A stretch of 64,000 nucleotides of DNA, taken from positions 271,001 through 335,000 of the forward strand of contig CM061062.1 of assembly GCA_030762895.1 (NCBI GenBank), written 5' to 3'. Origin of the DNA: Sophora flavescens (lineage: Eukaryota > Streptophyta > Magnoliopsida > Fabales > Fabaceae). This document shows, piece after piece, positions 13,497 to 24,536 of the stretch (position 1 is its first letter; the number at the start of each line of letters is the position of its first letter). Made by a program: the position numbers and the translations under genes. The notes under the pieces were generated by a model. The model was not told the origin of the DNA, did not search any database, and worked only from the letters and a program-made list of their open reading frames with translations.

Positions 13497-14762
13497 TTAA
13501 CGTCCCGAGCCTCGACTCAAGTCGCCTCTCGGGGTTAATCCCGGAGGAAGATCCTGCTTGCCATGCCATTCCTTGGCCCGTTCTTTGTAGGTTTGTGCAC
13601 TTTGATATACTCGCAAGCTGTTCCCGGACAGCTCATTTAAGTCCAGCATCCTTCTATAATCCGCACGCACTCTCCACTCCGCGATGGTCTTTTTTTGGAT
13701 CAACTTGTTGTCTTTATTGACCACCACGGTTGTACTACCCTTCAACCTTGGTGCTTTACCCTTCTCTTTCATTCCCTTGCTGCTGAGTTCTTTCCTTGCA
13801 CATTCTTCCCTTAGGAGACTCGGTATGGGTTCCATGTCTCGTAGCCACTCAAGGTAGACCTCATCCCCCGAAGGGCCTTTTTCCTCACTGTCTTCCTCAT
13901 GAGATTCTATCGATACTGTTGCAAGTGAAGGATCATGGTCTTCTCGAGTTGCCTTTACCTTTTCAGTTGGGTCCACCACATCCACTCGATACACAGCTGA
14001 CTTCTCTTCCGGGTGCTTAATCGCTTCAAAGACATTGAAGACCACCTTATCATCATTCACCCTTAAAGTGAGTTTCCCTTGCCGCACATCTATCAAGGCA
14101 TCCCCGGTGGCCAAAAAGGGTCTACCCAATATGAGAGGGATCTCAGCATCTTCATCCATGTCGAGCACCACGAAGTCCACTGGGAATATGAACTTGTCAA
14201 CTTTCACGAGCAAGTCTTCGACTACTCCATAGGGATATTTGATAGAACGATCGGTCAGTTGGAGTGACATTCGCGTATCCTTTACCTCTTTGATCCCTAG
14301 CCTCTTCATCATCGAGAGGGGCATCAAGTTGATGCTTGCCCCTAGATCACATAATGCCTTTCCGAAGGTAATTCCCCCAATGGTGCATGGTATCGAGAAG
14401 GAACCAGGATCCTTCAACTTCGGAGGCAGTTTCCGTTGAAGAATGGCACTACACTCCTCGGTCAAAGCAACTGTTTCTTCATCCACAATCCTCCGCTTCT
14501 TAGTGAGAAGTTCCTTCATAAACCGAGCATATGATGGCATTTGTTCCAAGGCTTCCGCAAATGGAATGTTAATCTGAAGTTTTCGGAAGACATCAAGGAA
14601 CTTATTGAATTGCTTATCCTGTTGAGGCTTCTTCAATCTTTCCGGATACGGAACCTTCATGTAGGGCGGGAGGTCTTGGGGTTCAACCCACTTCTTCCTT
14701 CGGAACTCTTCATCCACAAGTTTCAGCCTTCCCCCTTGCTCTGGTCCCTTGTCACTTGCCAA
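13497..14762 (-). CDS. Element B protease ORF joined to the integrase tail by an internal deletion
   Basis: 421 open codons. Residues about 20-75 resemble the segment before the protease in F (PQDLPPYMKVPYPERLKK). The protease motif LCDLGASINLMPLS is at about 136-149, and LILGRPFLATG follows. Near residues 340-371 the very start of RT is visible (a KDNKLI...EWRVRADYRR stretch). The sequence then jumps, in frame, to the distal integrase region (LDLNELSGNSLRVYQSAQTYKERAKEW), which in F lies more than 700 residues downstream. The join is at about 13650. The protease active-site triad is DLG here, as in F and E. The joined protein may process Gag, but it cannot reverse transcribe or integrate. 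Confidence 0.85.
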   Translation of the reverse strand: MASDKGPEQGGRLKLVDEEFRRKKWVEPQDLPPYMKVPYPERLKKPQQDKQFNKFLDVFRKLQINIPFAEALEQMPSYARFMKELLTKKRRIVDEETVALTEECSAILQRKLPPKLKDPGSFSIPCTIGGITFGKALCDLGASINLMPLSMMKRLGIKEVKDTRMSLQLTDRSIKYPYGVVEDLLVKVDKFIFPVDFVVLDMDEDAEIPLILGRPFLATGDALIDVRQGKLTLRVNDDKVVFNVFEAIKHPEEKSAVYRVDVVDPTEKVKATREDHDPSLATVSIESHEEDSEEKGPSGDEVYLEWLRDMEPIPSLLREECARKELSSKGMKEKGKAPRLKGSTTVVVNKDNKLIQKKTIAEWRVRADYRRMLDLNELSGNSLRVYQSAQTYKERAKEWHGKQDLPPGLTPRGDLSRGSGR

Positions 14763-14826
14763 CCCTTCTTTCTCTCTGGTTGCTCTTCCTCAATGGTAGT
14801 TGTTCCGGCCCTTGTCATCCCGAGAA

Positions 14827-16220
14827 CTAGTGGTACCCCCTGCTAGGTTCCAACACCCTTCCGCTTCTAGTAGATATGACATTGCATTGTCCCTTGGGGT
14901 TGTTCTCAGTACAACCTGGAAGAGTGCCTGGAAGACGCTCATTAAGTTGCTTCGCGAGCTGCGCTATTTGTGTCTCAAGATTCTGAATTGCTGAACCTGT
15001 ATGAGTAGCCAACTTGTCAATGGCAGTGTTCGTGTTAATTGACAATTTCTCCATTTGCTGTACTCATCTTCTCAAAAGCCAGCTCCCACGGTTGTCTTCC
15101 ACTATCTGTTATTTGCAAATCGATTAGGCCCTGGAAGAGCCTGCTGGGTATTGCACTGCTGAATTCCAATGTTCGGCCTTATACCCTGCTGAGGTTGCTG
15201 CCCGGCTAGACAACCACTAGCATTACTCCATGCGAAGCCCGGATGGTCTCTCCTCATGTACCCCCTATTTTGATTCTGATTGTAATCATTTTGTCTCGTT
15301 CTCTCGATAGTTATTTCGGGGCACAGTGTCATAAAAGTTGTGGCATGAGTCTACATGTTCCTGAGGGAAGTTGAATGGACAGTTTCGAGTGTCATGATCT
15401 CCATTACAATTACCACAACCTGGAGGCATTCCCTCGTGTATCACATTAGCCTTCTTGTTCTCTGACAAAGCCGCCACTTGCATCTTCAACAATCTGTTTT
15501 GCTCAAGAATGGCCTCCATTGCCCCAGAACTGATTCCATTTGAGGTTTCCCTTCCACGGTTGTAATCATTATATGACATTTTCTCTAACAGTGCCCATCC
15601 ATCCTCAGCCGATAAATATACAAAAGAACCGCCAGCTGCGGCATCACAGTTCATTTGATAGCGTCCCCTCAACCCATTAAAGAAGTGCTGCACTTTGGAA
15701 ACCGGGTCAAAGAACGCTGAGGGACATCTTCTCAATAAGCCATTGTACCTTTCCCAAGCTTCATTATATGTTTCATCCTCCGTTTGCCTGAATGAAGTGA
15801 CGGCTATTCTTGCTTGTGCCGCCTTCTGAGGAGGAAAGTATTTGGTTAGGAACTTCTGTGCCATTTGCTCCCAAGTTCTGATGCTGTTCCTATCCAAACT
15901 GTCAACCCAATCGCGTGCGACATCCCTAAGAGAGAGAGAGAAAAGCCGCAAGCGAAACTCATCCTGAGAGACTCCCCTGGTCTTCTGCAAGTCACAAGCT
16001 TCAAGGAAGCGAGTGATGTGTCTATGAGGGTCCTGTTTGCCACTCCCATCAAACTGATTCTCCCCGGATCCGGTATGTGACACATGTGCTTCCACTCAAA
16101 AGAGTCTGTGTTCAGGTTTCCCCTTACAATAGAAGAGTCACAATCTACCAAGCTTGGTAGATCGTACTCAAAGAGAGGCTTGTAACGAGGAGGAGGAGGA
16201 GGAGGATTTTCTTCGGCCAT
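14827..16220 (-). pseudogene. Element B gag, frameshifted
   Basis: The likely start is the ATG at 16220 (MAEENPPPPPP). A frameshift near 16080 moves the capsid region (SLRDVARDWVDSL; EAWERYNGLLRRCP) into another frame, which is open down to 15286. The zinc knuckle CGNCNGDHDTRNC lies around 15410. Two more frame changes follow before 14827, where a coiled-coil-like segment (NLETQIAQLAKQLNERLPG) is found. The organisation matches element H, whose gag N-terminal half is deleted. At least three lesions make this copy non-functional. Confidence 0.85.
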
Positions 16221-16479
16221 GTCCTCTATTTTAATTGCTTCCAACCTCTTCCTTTCTCTGCCTCTTTTCTTAATTGCCTCTCGGTCCTGGTGATCTCTGA
16301 ATCGAATAGCAAGTCCTCTTGTAGAAGAGTACCTCGCATACAAAAACAGGCAAAGACCAAGTGGAATCAAAGAAACAGAGAAAAAAAAAATAATGGCAAT
16401 TAAATAAAAGAAAATAAAACTAAAAGTCAGCTTAACCAAACAGCCGAATTTCCTAAAAATTAGGAAAATTGGTTGTGCC

Positions 16480-16499
16480 AATCCCCGGCAACGGCGCCA
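16480..16499 (-). other. Primer-binding site of element B, tRNA-Asp type
   Basis: Read on the minus strand this is tggcgccgttgccggggatt, perfectly complementary to the 3' end of plant tRNA-Asp. It is six bases from the LTR end. Confidence 0.9.
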
Positions 16500-16505
16500 A
16501 AAACT

Positions 16506-17957
16506 TGGTGTGACTCCGGCAAGTGTACCGGGTCGTCGCAAGTAATAAAAACACGGTAAGAGTCTACCGAGGTCGAACACAAGGATTGGGTTACCAATTC
16601 GACTAATTTGTCAAGAAATCCGATAAGTTGGTTAAGTAGAGAAAGTGGTTGGAAAGAAACTAGATTCACAATTCAAATTAACAAATAGAATCGATTAAAA
16701 ATATGGTGATGAAATCTAGAATTAAAAGCATCTAAGGTTTCGAATCCACCTACCCAATCATGCAAAGTACCCAAGTGATGTTATTCTCCTCCCTAAGTTC
16801 AATTTTAATGTCAACCGGGACCCCTAAATTCTCCTAAATCCACTTCCGTGCTCATTAGGACGTATTCGATGATTTGAGTTAATTACTTGCTAGGTCTCTT
16901 AACCCTAATCTCGAATTCTATTAATTCTTGTTCCCTATAGGTTGCATCGATCTCCTATTCACTCTCGTGCAATACTCAACCGATGTTCCCAATTCAAGTT
17001 CTAAAACGTGAATCGCCGCTAGGCCTCAACACGTTTAACTAGTCGATCACGCTAGCATATAATCGACACAATGAAAACAGAATTGGAAAATCATAATTGA
17101 ATTAAAGGAGAGAGAGTTACATTACATGAACACTATGCCGCCATGGGTGGCTTCATCGATCCCTTAGACAAGAGGATTAGTTCCTCATGTCCGTAACAAC
17201 AACGCACGTACAATCGGAATTCATCCTAAGCCTAAGAATTAAGAGAGGAGAAGAAGAAAAGAAACCCCAGAATAAGGATTACAAAAGATCTCTGAAAATT
17301 CTGATCCAAAAAGTCCCCCTTTCTGTTCTGATCTGCTCTATTTATAAGGAGGCCACGCGTCACGGCCGTGATGGCCATCACGGCCAGGCCGTGGCGGCCG
17401 CTTCTCGGCGCACTTCTGGAATTCGAACTCTCGCGACGCGAAGGATGTCTCGCGACGCGAGCCCGCCTTTCACGTCCCGTGATGTGAATCATGGCCAGGC
17501 CGTGATGTTCTCTGCCTTGTGTGGATTTCGGGTCACGGCCGTGATACACATCACGGCTAGGCCGTGATGGTCTCTGACTTGTGTGGCTTTTAGGTCACGG
17601 CCGTGATATACATCACGGCTAGGCCGTGATGGTCTCTGTCTTCCCAGATCTTCAAACTCTCGCGGGGCGAGCTTTCTCTCGCGGGGCGAGAGTCACCAGA
17701 ATGGCAATCTCCACTATTTCTTGACTTTCTTAATTCTTAGAGCTTCACTTATGGACCTGAAATCAACACAAGCAACCACAAGCATAATTCTATCCAAAAG
17801 AAGCTAAAAACTACACAAAAGACGCAAAACGAGTCAAAGTCCAACTTAGGAACAAAAACAAGGCAAATTTGGGCGAAAACGAGAGTGAACTCGAATAAAT
17901 TGGCACATAAACCCTAGTTCATCTAGTCATAAAACTAGATAAGCCAGAGGCTTATCA
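16506..17957 (-). repeat. Element B, 5' LTR (right copy)
   Basis: 1452 bp. The TATA box is at 17346-17339 on the minus strand, with the palindrome array upstream (about 17695 down to 17365). The LTR ends at 16506, next to the primer site. The family is related to the LTR of element H (61660-63086) and the solo LTR at 57671-59016, all of which start with tgataagcctctggc-like sequence in sense orientation. Confidence 0.93.
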
Positions 17958-19068
17958 CTTCACCAAACCTCTAACTCATGTACTATCAGGACTAGATACC
18001 TCCCATTCATGCTTCAGATATTAAAATCAATCCACTAAAATACTCAAACCCCGATTCCTCGGATGGCAAGAGCCTAAATCCACTAATAGACCCTAATTCC
18101 TTAGGTGGCCTAGATTAATGAATTTGCATTAAGATTAGGGATTACGCGATTACTAATAAACCTAGTTCCATTCCTAGATACAAGGCTTACTAGGTGATTA
18201 AATTCAGTTCCGGTTATGATACGAACGTTCCCATTGCATACCAAAACACAAATCAAGTCATGGGGGTGCTAGCCACAACAAGCATTAAGCACAGAAAAAT
18301 AACCACTAATATGAAGACATGAACATAGAATAATCCGTCAAGATAAATACATAAACATAGGTTTGATTACATCTAATCCCAACACAGGGATTTAACTACT
18401 CATAAACAAAGAAAACCAAACCAGAGAAATAAGAAGGAAGAGGAGAGAAGAGGCTCCATGTGAGCTTTCCTTCTTCTTCAAAGCAACCCCTCTTGGCTCT
18501 CTTCTAGGGTTGAAACCCTAGCCTAGCTGCAGCCTCCAAATGCCTTCAAATGCCTCCCTCTGGACCCTTTGTTCTGTCTGCTGCGTTCTTATTTATAGGT
18601 CTGCAGCGCGTCACGGCCGTGATGGCCATCATGGGCAGGCCGTGACGCGTTCTGTCCAAGGCATGTTTCAGGTTTTTGACTCTCGCGAGGCGAGAGAAGT
18701 GTTCGCGACGCGAGCCCTTAAAATTCTGGTTGGCTACGGCCGTGATGTCTATCACGGGCAGGCCGTGACAGCCTCTGACTTTTGCCTTCTGCTCTGCTTG
18801 ATCACGGCCGTGATGCCGTGATGGGCTCTGTTTGGCTCATATTCTTCACTTTTCAAGCTCTATTTCATCCAAGCTCCACCATGGCTGATTTTGATCATTT
18901 TTACATTGAATTCCTACAAAACAACACCAAGACACCGCTTCACCCGTTCCAAGGGAAAATCTAATAAAAACCAAATAAAGAATGCCTAATCTATATGCAA
19001 AATGCATGCAAAAGTGTACAGAAAATATCATGTAAAATCACACTATCAAATCACCCCAAGCTTATTCA

Positions 19069-19088
19069 ATTGCTTGTCCTCAAGCAAT
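19069..19088 (-). other. AGGA-loop hairpin beside the polypurine tract of element A
   Basis: On the minus strand the arms ATTGCTTG and CAAGCAAT enclose the loop AGGA, a perfect 8-bp stem. The purine-rich aagcttggggtgatt (19049-19063 region) follows it and abuts the 3' LTR, so this is the functional PPT position. The arm sequence differs from the inner copy, but the geometry is the same. Confidence 0.65.
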
Positions 19089-20353
19089 CACTAAGGCCAG
19101 AAGAATAAACAGAACATTGATAGTGAACTAAGAACCCGAGCAAATGATCCAAGCAATAGGCAATTCAAACAATTCAGTAAGAGACAATCAATTCAAGTCC
19201 AATTAGAGGCTTAGGTTCCTTAGACTCATGTTCTCACTGATTTGGGCACTCTTTCTCACATGAAGCTCACCCCAAGTTTGTTCATTTGCTTGGTTCTCTT
19301 TCCTCACCACTCAATTGTTTAGGGGATAAGACATTTCACTCAATTTTCCTCAAGGAATGAATCCTACCATAGGCTTGACTATCAACCAAATCTCTACTTT
19401 ATTAATGAAAACAATCAAGAATCAAGAGGTCTTTCACTTGGTTGTAACGTGGCCATGGGATTAATCGTTAGGTGGGGAAATCAAGAAAAGGATATTTCAA
19501 AAGGCTATATAAACATCAACATTTGCAAAGCATGACCTTCTAAAATACCTTCTTGGGTTTTCAATTTATTTTTTTCACCTTTCTTTTCTTTCTTTTTCTT
19601 TTTATTTTTCACTTTTCTTTTTGTCATCCCCTTCTCTATATATTTTTATTTTTTTCTTTTCTTTTTCTTTTATTTGGAGAAGGAGAGATTTTTCAACTCA
19701 AGAGAATTATTTTTTCTGATTCTTTTCCCAAACTTTTTCAACTACCTTTTTTCACCCTTTGTAATACTTTAGAACGTCCCTTATCAAACATCATTCATCA
19801 ACATATTCCAGGGTACCAAGAAAAGCATTTTTTTTCATGTAGGCTCAAAATTGGGCAACTAAGGGGTAGCATTTCATCATTCCAAGCTCAGAAGGCCAGA
19901 AAAATACCTATTGCCTCAATCATTTTCAAAAATGTTTTCAAAAATTTTTAAGCTTCAAAATGGTTTCAAGTCAAGTTCTAGAGAATAACAAACCAAGAGG
20001 AATAACACTCTAACACAAAGAATGGGGTAAAATTTTGCGAGTACCCCTTTTGGCTCAAAATCTCACATTTTAGTTCAGAATCAATGAAAATCACAAGTCC
20101 TCAGAACCATATGCTAATTATCAACTATCCAAGATTATCTCAAACATTTTCATTTGCAGCCATATCACAAGAATGAAAAAATTGGGTTCAACAATTCACT
20201 ATCACAACTTATTGGCACTTAGTTCTCACAATTGGATACAAAATCTAAGCAAGGGCAATCTAATTATGTGATCATGCAAAACTATCATGCAAAACTATAT
20301 GAATGCAACATACAAAATGAAAATGCAAAATACCCCTACCCCAAGCTTAAGAA

Positions 20354-20375
20354 TTTACATTGTCCCCAATGTAAA
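20354..20375 (-). other. GGGA-loop hairpin in element A, inner copy
   Basis: The arms TTTACATTG and CAATGTAAA enclose the loop GGGA on the minus strand, a perfect 9-bp stem. It is followed by taagcttggggtaggggt, a purine-rich tract like that in F. Part of element A's region related to F's 3' untranslated sequence. Confidence 0.65.
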
Positions 20376-20656
20376 CAATCAAGATGGATAGAGGAAGAAA
20401 AATAAAATAAGATAAAATGGAACGACTTACCGAGGCGGTAGCGGGTGTTGACTTTCATTCCAGTCAGAAACTTGTTGGAAAATGGGTTGCTTTTTCTTGT
20501 CTTCTTGCTCTTCCCTCCTTCCTTCTTACCCTGGAATCACTTGCCAATTTTATTAGTAAAAGAAAACTCTTGATCTTCTCAAATTATTCAAGAGTTTAAA
20601 ATCAAAAATCAAATCTAACTAAACAAAAAGGAAAAAGGAAAAAGGAAAAGAAAAAT

Positions 20657-20680
20657 TGGGTTGCCTCCCAATAAGCGCTT
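20657..20680 (-). other. Post-ORF stem-loop motif in element A
   Basis: On the minus strand a palindromic aagcgctt is followed by ATTGGG, loop AGGCAA, then CCCAAT, a perfect 6-bp stem. It lies about 120 bases after the ORF stop. Counterparts are at 34715-34738 (F) and 13471-13494 (B). Confidence 0.65.
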
Positions 20681-20799
20681 CTTTAATGTCACTAGCTTGA
20701 CTTATTAAAAAACATCTGCCTGGATCCTCCTCCCGGATCAAATGGAAATTGGGGTGGTGATTGCAACAGTAATATAACTTTATTCTCAATTCCACCCAG

Positions 20800-21381
20800 T
20801 CATTGGGTGAAATATCCATTGACCTTTGCAATTATAAATTCACTTCCTCTCGGGTCAAGTGGAATTTTCAAGAGGAAGTGTGACATACAAGTGGAAGGGG
20901 CTAACTTACCATTATCCACACATGCATGCAAGCCAACATATTTATTTAATGCAGAAAATTCAGCAAGCATGGTGGAGTGAGTGCTTTCCAAATGCACCGC
21001 CTTCTCACTTGTTCCTCTCCAAGGATGTGTGGAAGGTAATTCCTCTTGTTGTTGTTCACTTACCACCACCTCTTCATCTTCATTGTGATCCATTCCCACA
21101 ACCAGATTTTTCTCAAATGCTGATTCTTGTGGCTCTATGGGAATCATACATGGTGGTGGAGGTGGCAAATATGAGCAAAAGGTTTCCCAATCCTCCTCGG
21201 AGAAGTTATATATAAGCCTTCCCGTCATATAATCAACTTGTGCGGGAGTAACATGGTCCATCAAATCCATGACGTCTCCCAAACACCAGTTGTCTTCCAA
21301 AGCGCGACTTGAGGCTTCCTCATCAGGTGGATAATAAAAATTGTCCATAAATTCCATCCACCTGGCACAAACACAACTCAA
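20800..21381 (-). CDS. Unrecognised 193-codon ORF of element A
   Basis: This is the only sizeable sense-strand ORF in element A, placed where gag starts in elements F and E. The leader before it is related to that of F, so the ORF appears to replace gag-pol. If translation begins at the internal MEFMDNFYY start, the product is about 185 residues. It is acidic in the middle, contains a short proline run (YLPPPPP) and a Glu/Gln-rich stretch (EQQQEEL), and ends in a Leu/Pro/Arg-containing segment (LLKIPLDPRGSEF). I see no zinc knuckle, protease, membrane segment or known catalytic motif. Its function is unknown. It could be a captured gene fragment, a highly altered gag, or a neutral ORF preserved because the insertion is young. 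Confidence 0.6.
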   Translation of the reverse strand: MSCVCARWMEFMDNFYYPPDEEASSRALEDNWCLGDVMDLMDHVTPAQVDYMTGRLIYNFSEEDWETFCSYLPPPPPCMIPIEPQESAFEKNLVVGMDHNEDEEVVVSEQQQEELPSTHPWRGTSEKAVHLESTHSTMLAEFSALNKYVGLHACVDNGKLAPSTCMSHFLLKIPLDPRGSEFIIAKVNGYFTQ

Positions 21382-21473
21382 AAGAAAAAGATCAAATATA
21401 TACAGAAAAATAATAAAGAATAAAAATGTCTAAATTAGTTGCCTCCTTTGTTACTAATGATATTGGCAAAACC

Positions 21474-21493
21474 AATCCCCGGCAACGGTGCCA
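21474..21493 (-). other. Primer-binding site of element A, tRNA-Asp type
   Basis: Read on the minus strand this is tggtgccgttgccggggatt, complementary to the tRNA-Asp 3' end with one mismatch. It begins six bases after the LTR end, the same spacing as in elements B, F and H. Confidence 0.85.
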
Positions 21494-21499
21494 AAAACT

Positions 21500-22826
21500 T
21501 GTTGACGAATCTGGGCAAGTATACCCAGTCGTGCAAGTAATACGGTGGTAAGACCGGTTATCGTATCCACGGGGATTGGATGTCAACTACCAATTCGCAA
21601 ACTCAGCAACTATCTAGACTAAACTATTAATCAAGAGAAAGTAAAACAAACAAAAGAAAAGAAATAAAATCTTTTTGTCTTTTTGGGGACTTTTAACAAA
21701 CACTTGGAGTGCAGAAAGATATGTTAGGACTAGACTTCACCAAACCTCTAACTCATGTACTATCAGGACTAGATACCTCCCATTCATGCTTCAGATATTA
21801 AAATCAATCCACTAAAATACTCAAACCCCGATTCCTCGGATGGCAAGAGCCTAAATCCACTAATAGACCCTAATTCCTTAGGTGGCCTAGATTAATGAAT
21901 TTGCATTAAGATTAGGGATTACGCGATTACTAATAAACCTAGTTCCATTCCTAGATACAAGGCTTACTAGGTGATTAAATTCAGTTTCGGTTATGATACG
22001 AACGTTCCCATTGCATACCAAAACACAAATCAAGTCATGGGGGTGCTAGCCACAACAAGCATTAAGCACAGAAAAATAACCACTAATATGAAGACATGAA
22101 CATAGAATAATCCGTCAAGATAAATACATAAACATAGGTTTGATTACATCTAATCCCAACACAGGGATTTAACTACTCATAAACAAAGAAAACCAAACCA
22201 GAGAAATAAGAAGGAAGAGGAGAGAAGAGGCTCCATGTGAGCTTTCCTTCTTCTTCAAAGCAACCCCTCTTGGCTCTCTTCTAGGGTTGAAACCCTAGCC
22301 TAGCTGCAGCCTCCAAATGCCTTCAAATGCCTCCCTCTGGACCCTTTGTTCTGTCTGCTGCGTTCTTATTTATAGGTCTGCTGCGCGTCACGGCCGTGAT
22401 GGCCATCATGGGCAGGCCGTGACGCGTTCTGTCCAAGGCATGTTTTCAGGTTTTTGACTCTCGCGAGGCGAGAGAAGTGTTCGCGACGCGAGCCCTTAAA
22501 ATTCTGGTTGGCTACGGCCGTGATGTCTATCACGGGCAGGCCGTGACAGCCTCTGACTTTTGCCTTCTGCTCTGCTTGATCACGGCCGTGATGCCGTGAT
22601 GGGCTCTGTTTGTCTCATATTCTTCACTTTTCAAGCTCTATTTCATCCAAGCTCCACCATGGCTGATTTTGATCATTTTTACATTGAATTCCTACAAAAC
22701 AACACCAAGACACCGCTTCACCCGTTCCAAGGGAAAATCTAATAAAAACCAAATAAAGAATGCCTAATCTATATGCAAAATGCATGCAAAAGTGTACAGA
22801 AAATATCATGTAAAATCACACTATCA
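21500..22826 (-). repeat. Element A, 5' LTR (right copy)
   Basis: The minus-strand order is: start tgatagtg at 22826; a palindrome array with cacggccgtg, ctcgcgaggcgag and related units (about 22600 down to 22385); TATA-like tataaata (around 22367-22374); R/U5; end at 21500 next to the primer site. It is almost identical to the left copy, in which element B sits after base 10600. Confidence 0.9.
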
Positions 22827-22831
22827 AAAAG

Positions 22832-23949
22832 CTAGATAACTTAATTAAAGATTAATTAAGATGAATAAGAATAATAAGTTGGTTAAGTCGGTGCCCCTTT
22901 AAGCTACCGTACGTTGTTATTCTTTGGTGCTTTTTGGCCAAAATGGCCTCGATGCTTTTTTGGTCGAGGTGTTGATGATAAGTTGAACCTTAGTGCTTTT
23001 CGGATAAGGGGGCCTTGACCTAGAAGGGTTAGAGTGTTGATGTTAACATTGGTGATGGTGATAAGTCTTGGGTGCTTATTGGCCCAAGTAAATGAGGTGG
23101 TTGCCTTGTTTTTTGTTGTGCTCATGCATTCATACGTTGAAGTTGTTAGTGGTGGAAGTTCAACATAGGGGAGGTCGTCCTAGAGTACGGCGATGTGGCC
23201 AAGTCTCAGGTGGTTTACCCAGGGTTTGGTAAACCATGCGCCCCCGTGTTGGCTTACCCATGTTATGGTACGTCGGCTATCCAAGGGGTTCACCTATGGT
23301 TTGGTGGACTGCCGGCGTTGGTGCTTTTTGGCCAATGTGGATATTTAACTCCGAAGTTGCCTTCCTAAGATAGTTTGGATCCACATGCATAATGGAGTAG
23401 CGGAGTATTGTTGCACCGCATAACATTTATTTGTTGAGACGATATGTTGATATGAGTATATTATGATGATGTTATATGTTGTGTATTGCTATGCTATATT
23501 ATGATGTATGTTCATCTTGGTTAACTACTTCCATGCTACTGTGTTTACATGATTTCTTACTCCTCATATCTCTTTTCTGTTGTTGGCATGTTTATCTTTA
23601 TGCAGAGGACGGTGAGCAACTAGTGGAGGAGTGACTCTGAGGAGTCGCAACTCTAGTTAGGATGCTTAGTTTTATAGTTGTTAGTTGTTTCAGTTTCAGT
23701 TGTATTCCAAGGATTTTATTCTGGAACGGCTATACCAGCTCTGTATGTGACATCGGGGTTGGGTTATGTTTCTATTTTATGTTTATGGTTTATGTTTTAT
23801 TTATTTTAAAACTATGTTTCTTTCCGCGTTGAGATGTTACAATGTGGTATCTTTTACCCAGTTTTTATTTTATTGAAATAAATGCATGTTTTTATATTAC
23901 CTCTTTAAATAAATGTTTTATATTAATATGCGGGGTAGAGGGTGTCACA
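22832..23949 (+). repeat. 3' LTR of element D, second part
   Basis: This is the continuation of the D LTR beyond element A; the aaaag duplication flanks A at 10356-10360 and 22827-22831. It holds several copies of ggtgctttttggcc and a small gtttaccc/ggtaaac inverted repeat. The end, tgcggggtagagggtgtcaca (23929-23949), is the exact inverse of the start of the C LTR at 24723, which proves both belong to one family. Gag of element C begins immediately after it, in the opposite orientation. Confidence 0.75.
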
Positions 23950-24536
23950 GGATCTCCTGGTAGCTGATAACCTGCTCGATCTCTGGATGCAAACCATTCT
24001 CAAACTTCACGTATTTGGAATGATCGTCCGCCACATACTGGAACAGTGTATAGTAACAAGCGAGCTCCTCAAACTTAGCTGCATACTCTCCTACTGACAT
24101 GTTGCCTTGCTTCAGCACCAGAAATTCCATATCCTTCTTGTCCTTGATGTCTGCCGGAAAGTACTTCTCGAGGAATCTGTCCTTGAACACAGTCCATGTG
24201 ATCATAGTACCCTCTGCCTGTAAGTGCTGGCGACAATTCTCCCACCAATGCTCAGCCTCCTCTGTCAGCATGAAAGTCCCAAAGATGACCTTCTGTTGAT
24301 CGTTGCATCCCATGACTCGGAAGATCTTCTCGGTCTCCCTCATCCATAACAGGGCACCCTCAGGGTCGTAAGCTCCCTTGAAAGACGACGGATTGTTCCG
24401 TTGGAAGTTGTCGAGACCCTAAAACTCAGCTGGTCCCCCGTTGTTGTTGGTGTTCTGGTTCTGGCCTATCGCGTTGGCAAGAAGTGCCAAAGCATCTGTG
24501 ATAGCCTGGTTGTTTCTGCTTCTTCTTCCTGCCATA
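23950..24536 (-). pseudogene. Tekay/Del-type gag start (element C), truncated
   Basis: The gag starts at the ATG at 24536 (MAGRRSRNNQAITDALALLANAIGQ). It runs through the capsid region (WWENCRQHL; FLEKYFPADIKDKKDMEFL; EYAAKFEELA) to VISYQEIL. One in-frame stop (TAG near 24420) interrupts it. Coding similarity ends exactly where the LTR of element D ends at 23949, so everything downstream (protease, RT, integrase) is missing. The capsid segment is homologous to the gag in element D, at 5465 onward in the opposite orientation. Confidence 0.85.

Larger units (their letters stand above)
10601..17957 (-). mobile_element. Element B: Athila-like LTR retrotransposon with most of pol deleted
   Basis: The boundaries are defined by LTRs at 10601-12053 and 16506-17957 and by the 5-bp duplication cttca (10596-10600 and 17958-17962). 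The uninterrupted target is visible at 21733-21745 in the other LTR of element A. The internal region (12054-16505) carries a tRNA-Asp primer site, a frameshifted gag, and a protease ORF joined to the integrase tail. RT, RNase H and the integrase catalytic core are absent. The element must therefore have relied on enzymes supplied by another copy. About 1.2 kb between the left LTR and the ORF (12100-13470) is non-coding and pyrimidine-rich in places. Confidence 0.95.
10361..22826 (-). mobile_element. Element A: non-autonomous Athila-like LTR retrotransposon, interrupted by element B
   Basis: Outer boundaries are set by the 5-bp duplication aaaag (10356-10360 and 22827-22831). LTRs start tgttgacg and end actatca in plus-strand reading. 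The left LTR is 10361-10600 plus 17963-19048 (1326 bp without B); the right LTR is 21500-22826 (1327 bp). I count about five differences between them, so the insertion is recent. The internal part is only 19049-21499. It contains a tRNA-Asp primer site, one unrecognised ORF, leader and 3' sequence related to element F, and a polypurine tract beside the left LTR. There is no gag, protease, RT or integrase. A solo LTR of the same family is at 35936-37349. Confidence 0.93.

Noticed and set aside
17187..17567. 126-codon reading frame (and its shorter twin at 11282-11488)
   Set aside because: It runs through LTR leader and palindrome array of element B in antisense; the twin LTR breaks the frame, so no protein is supported.
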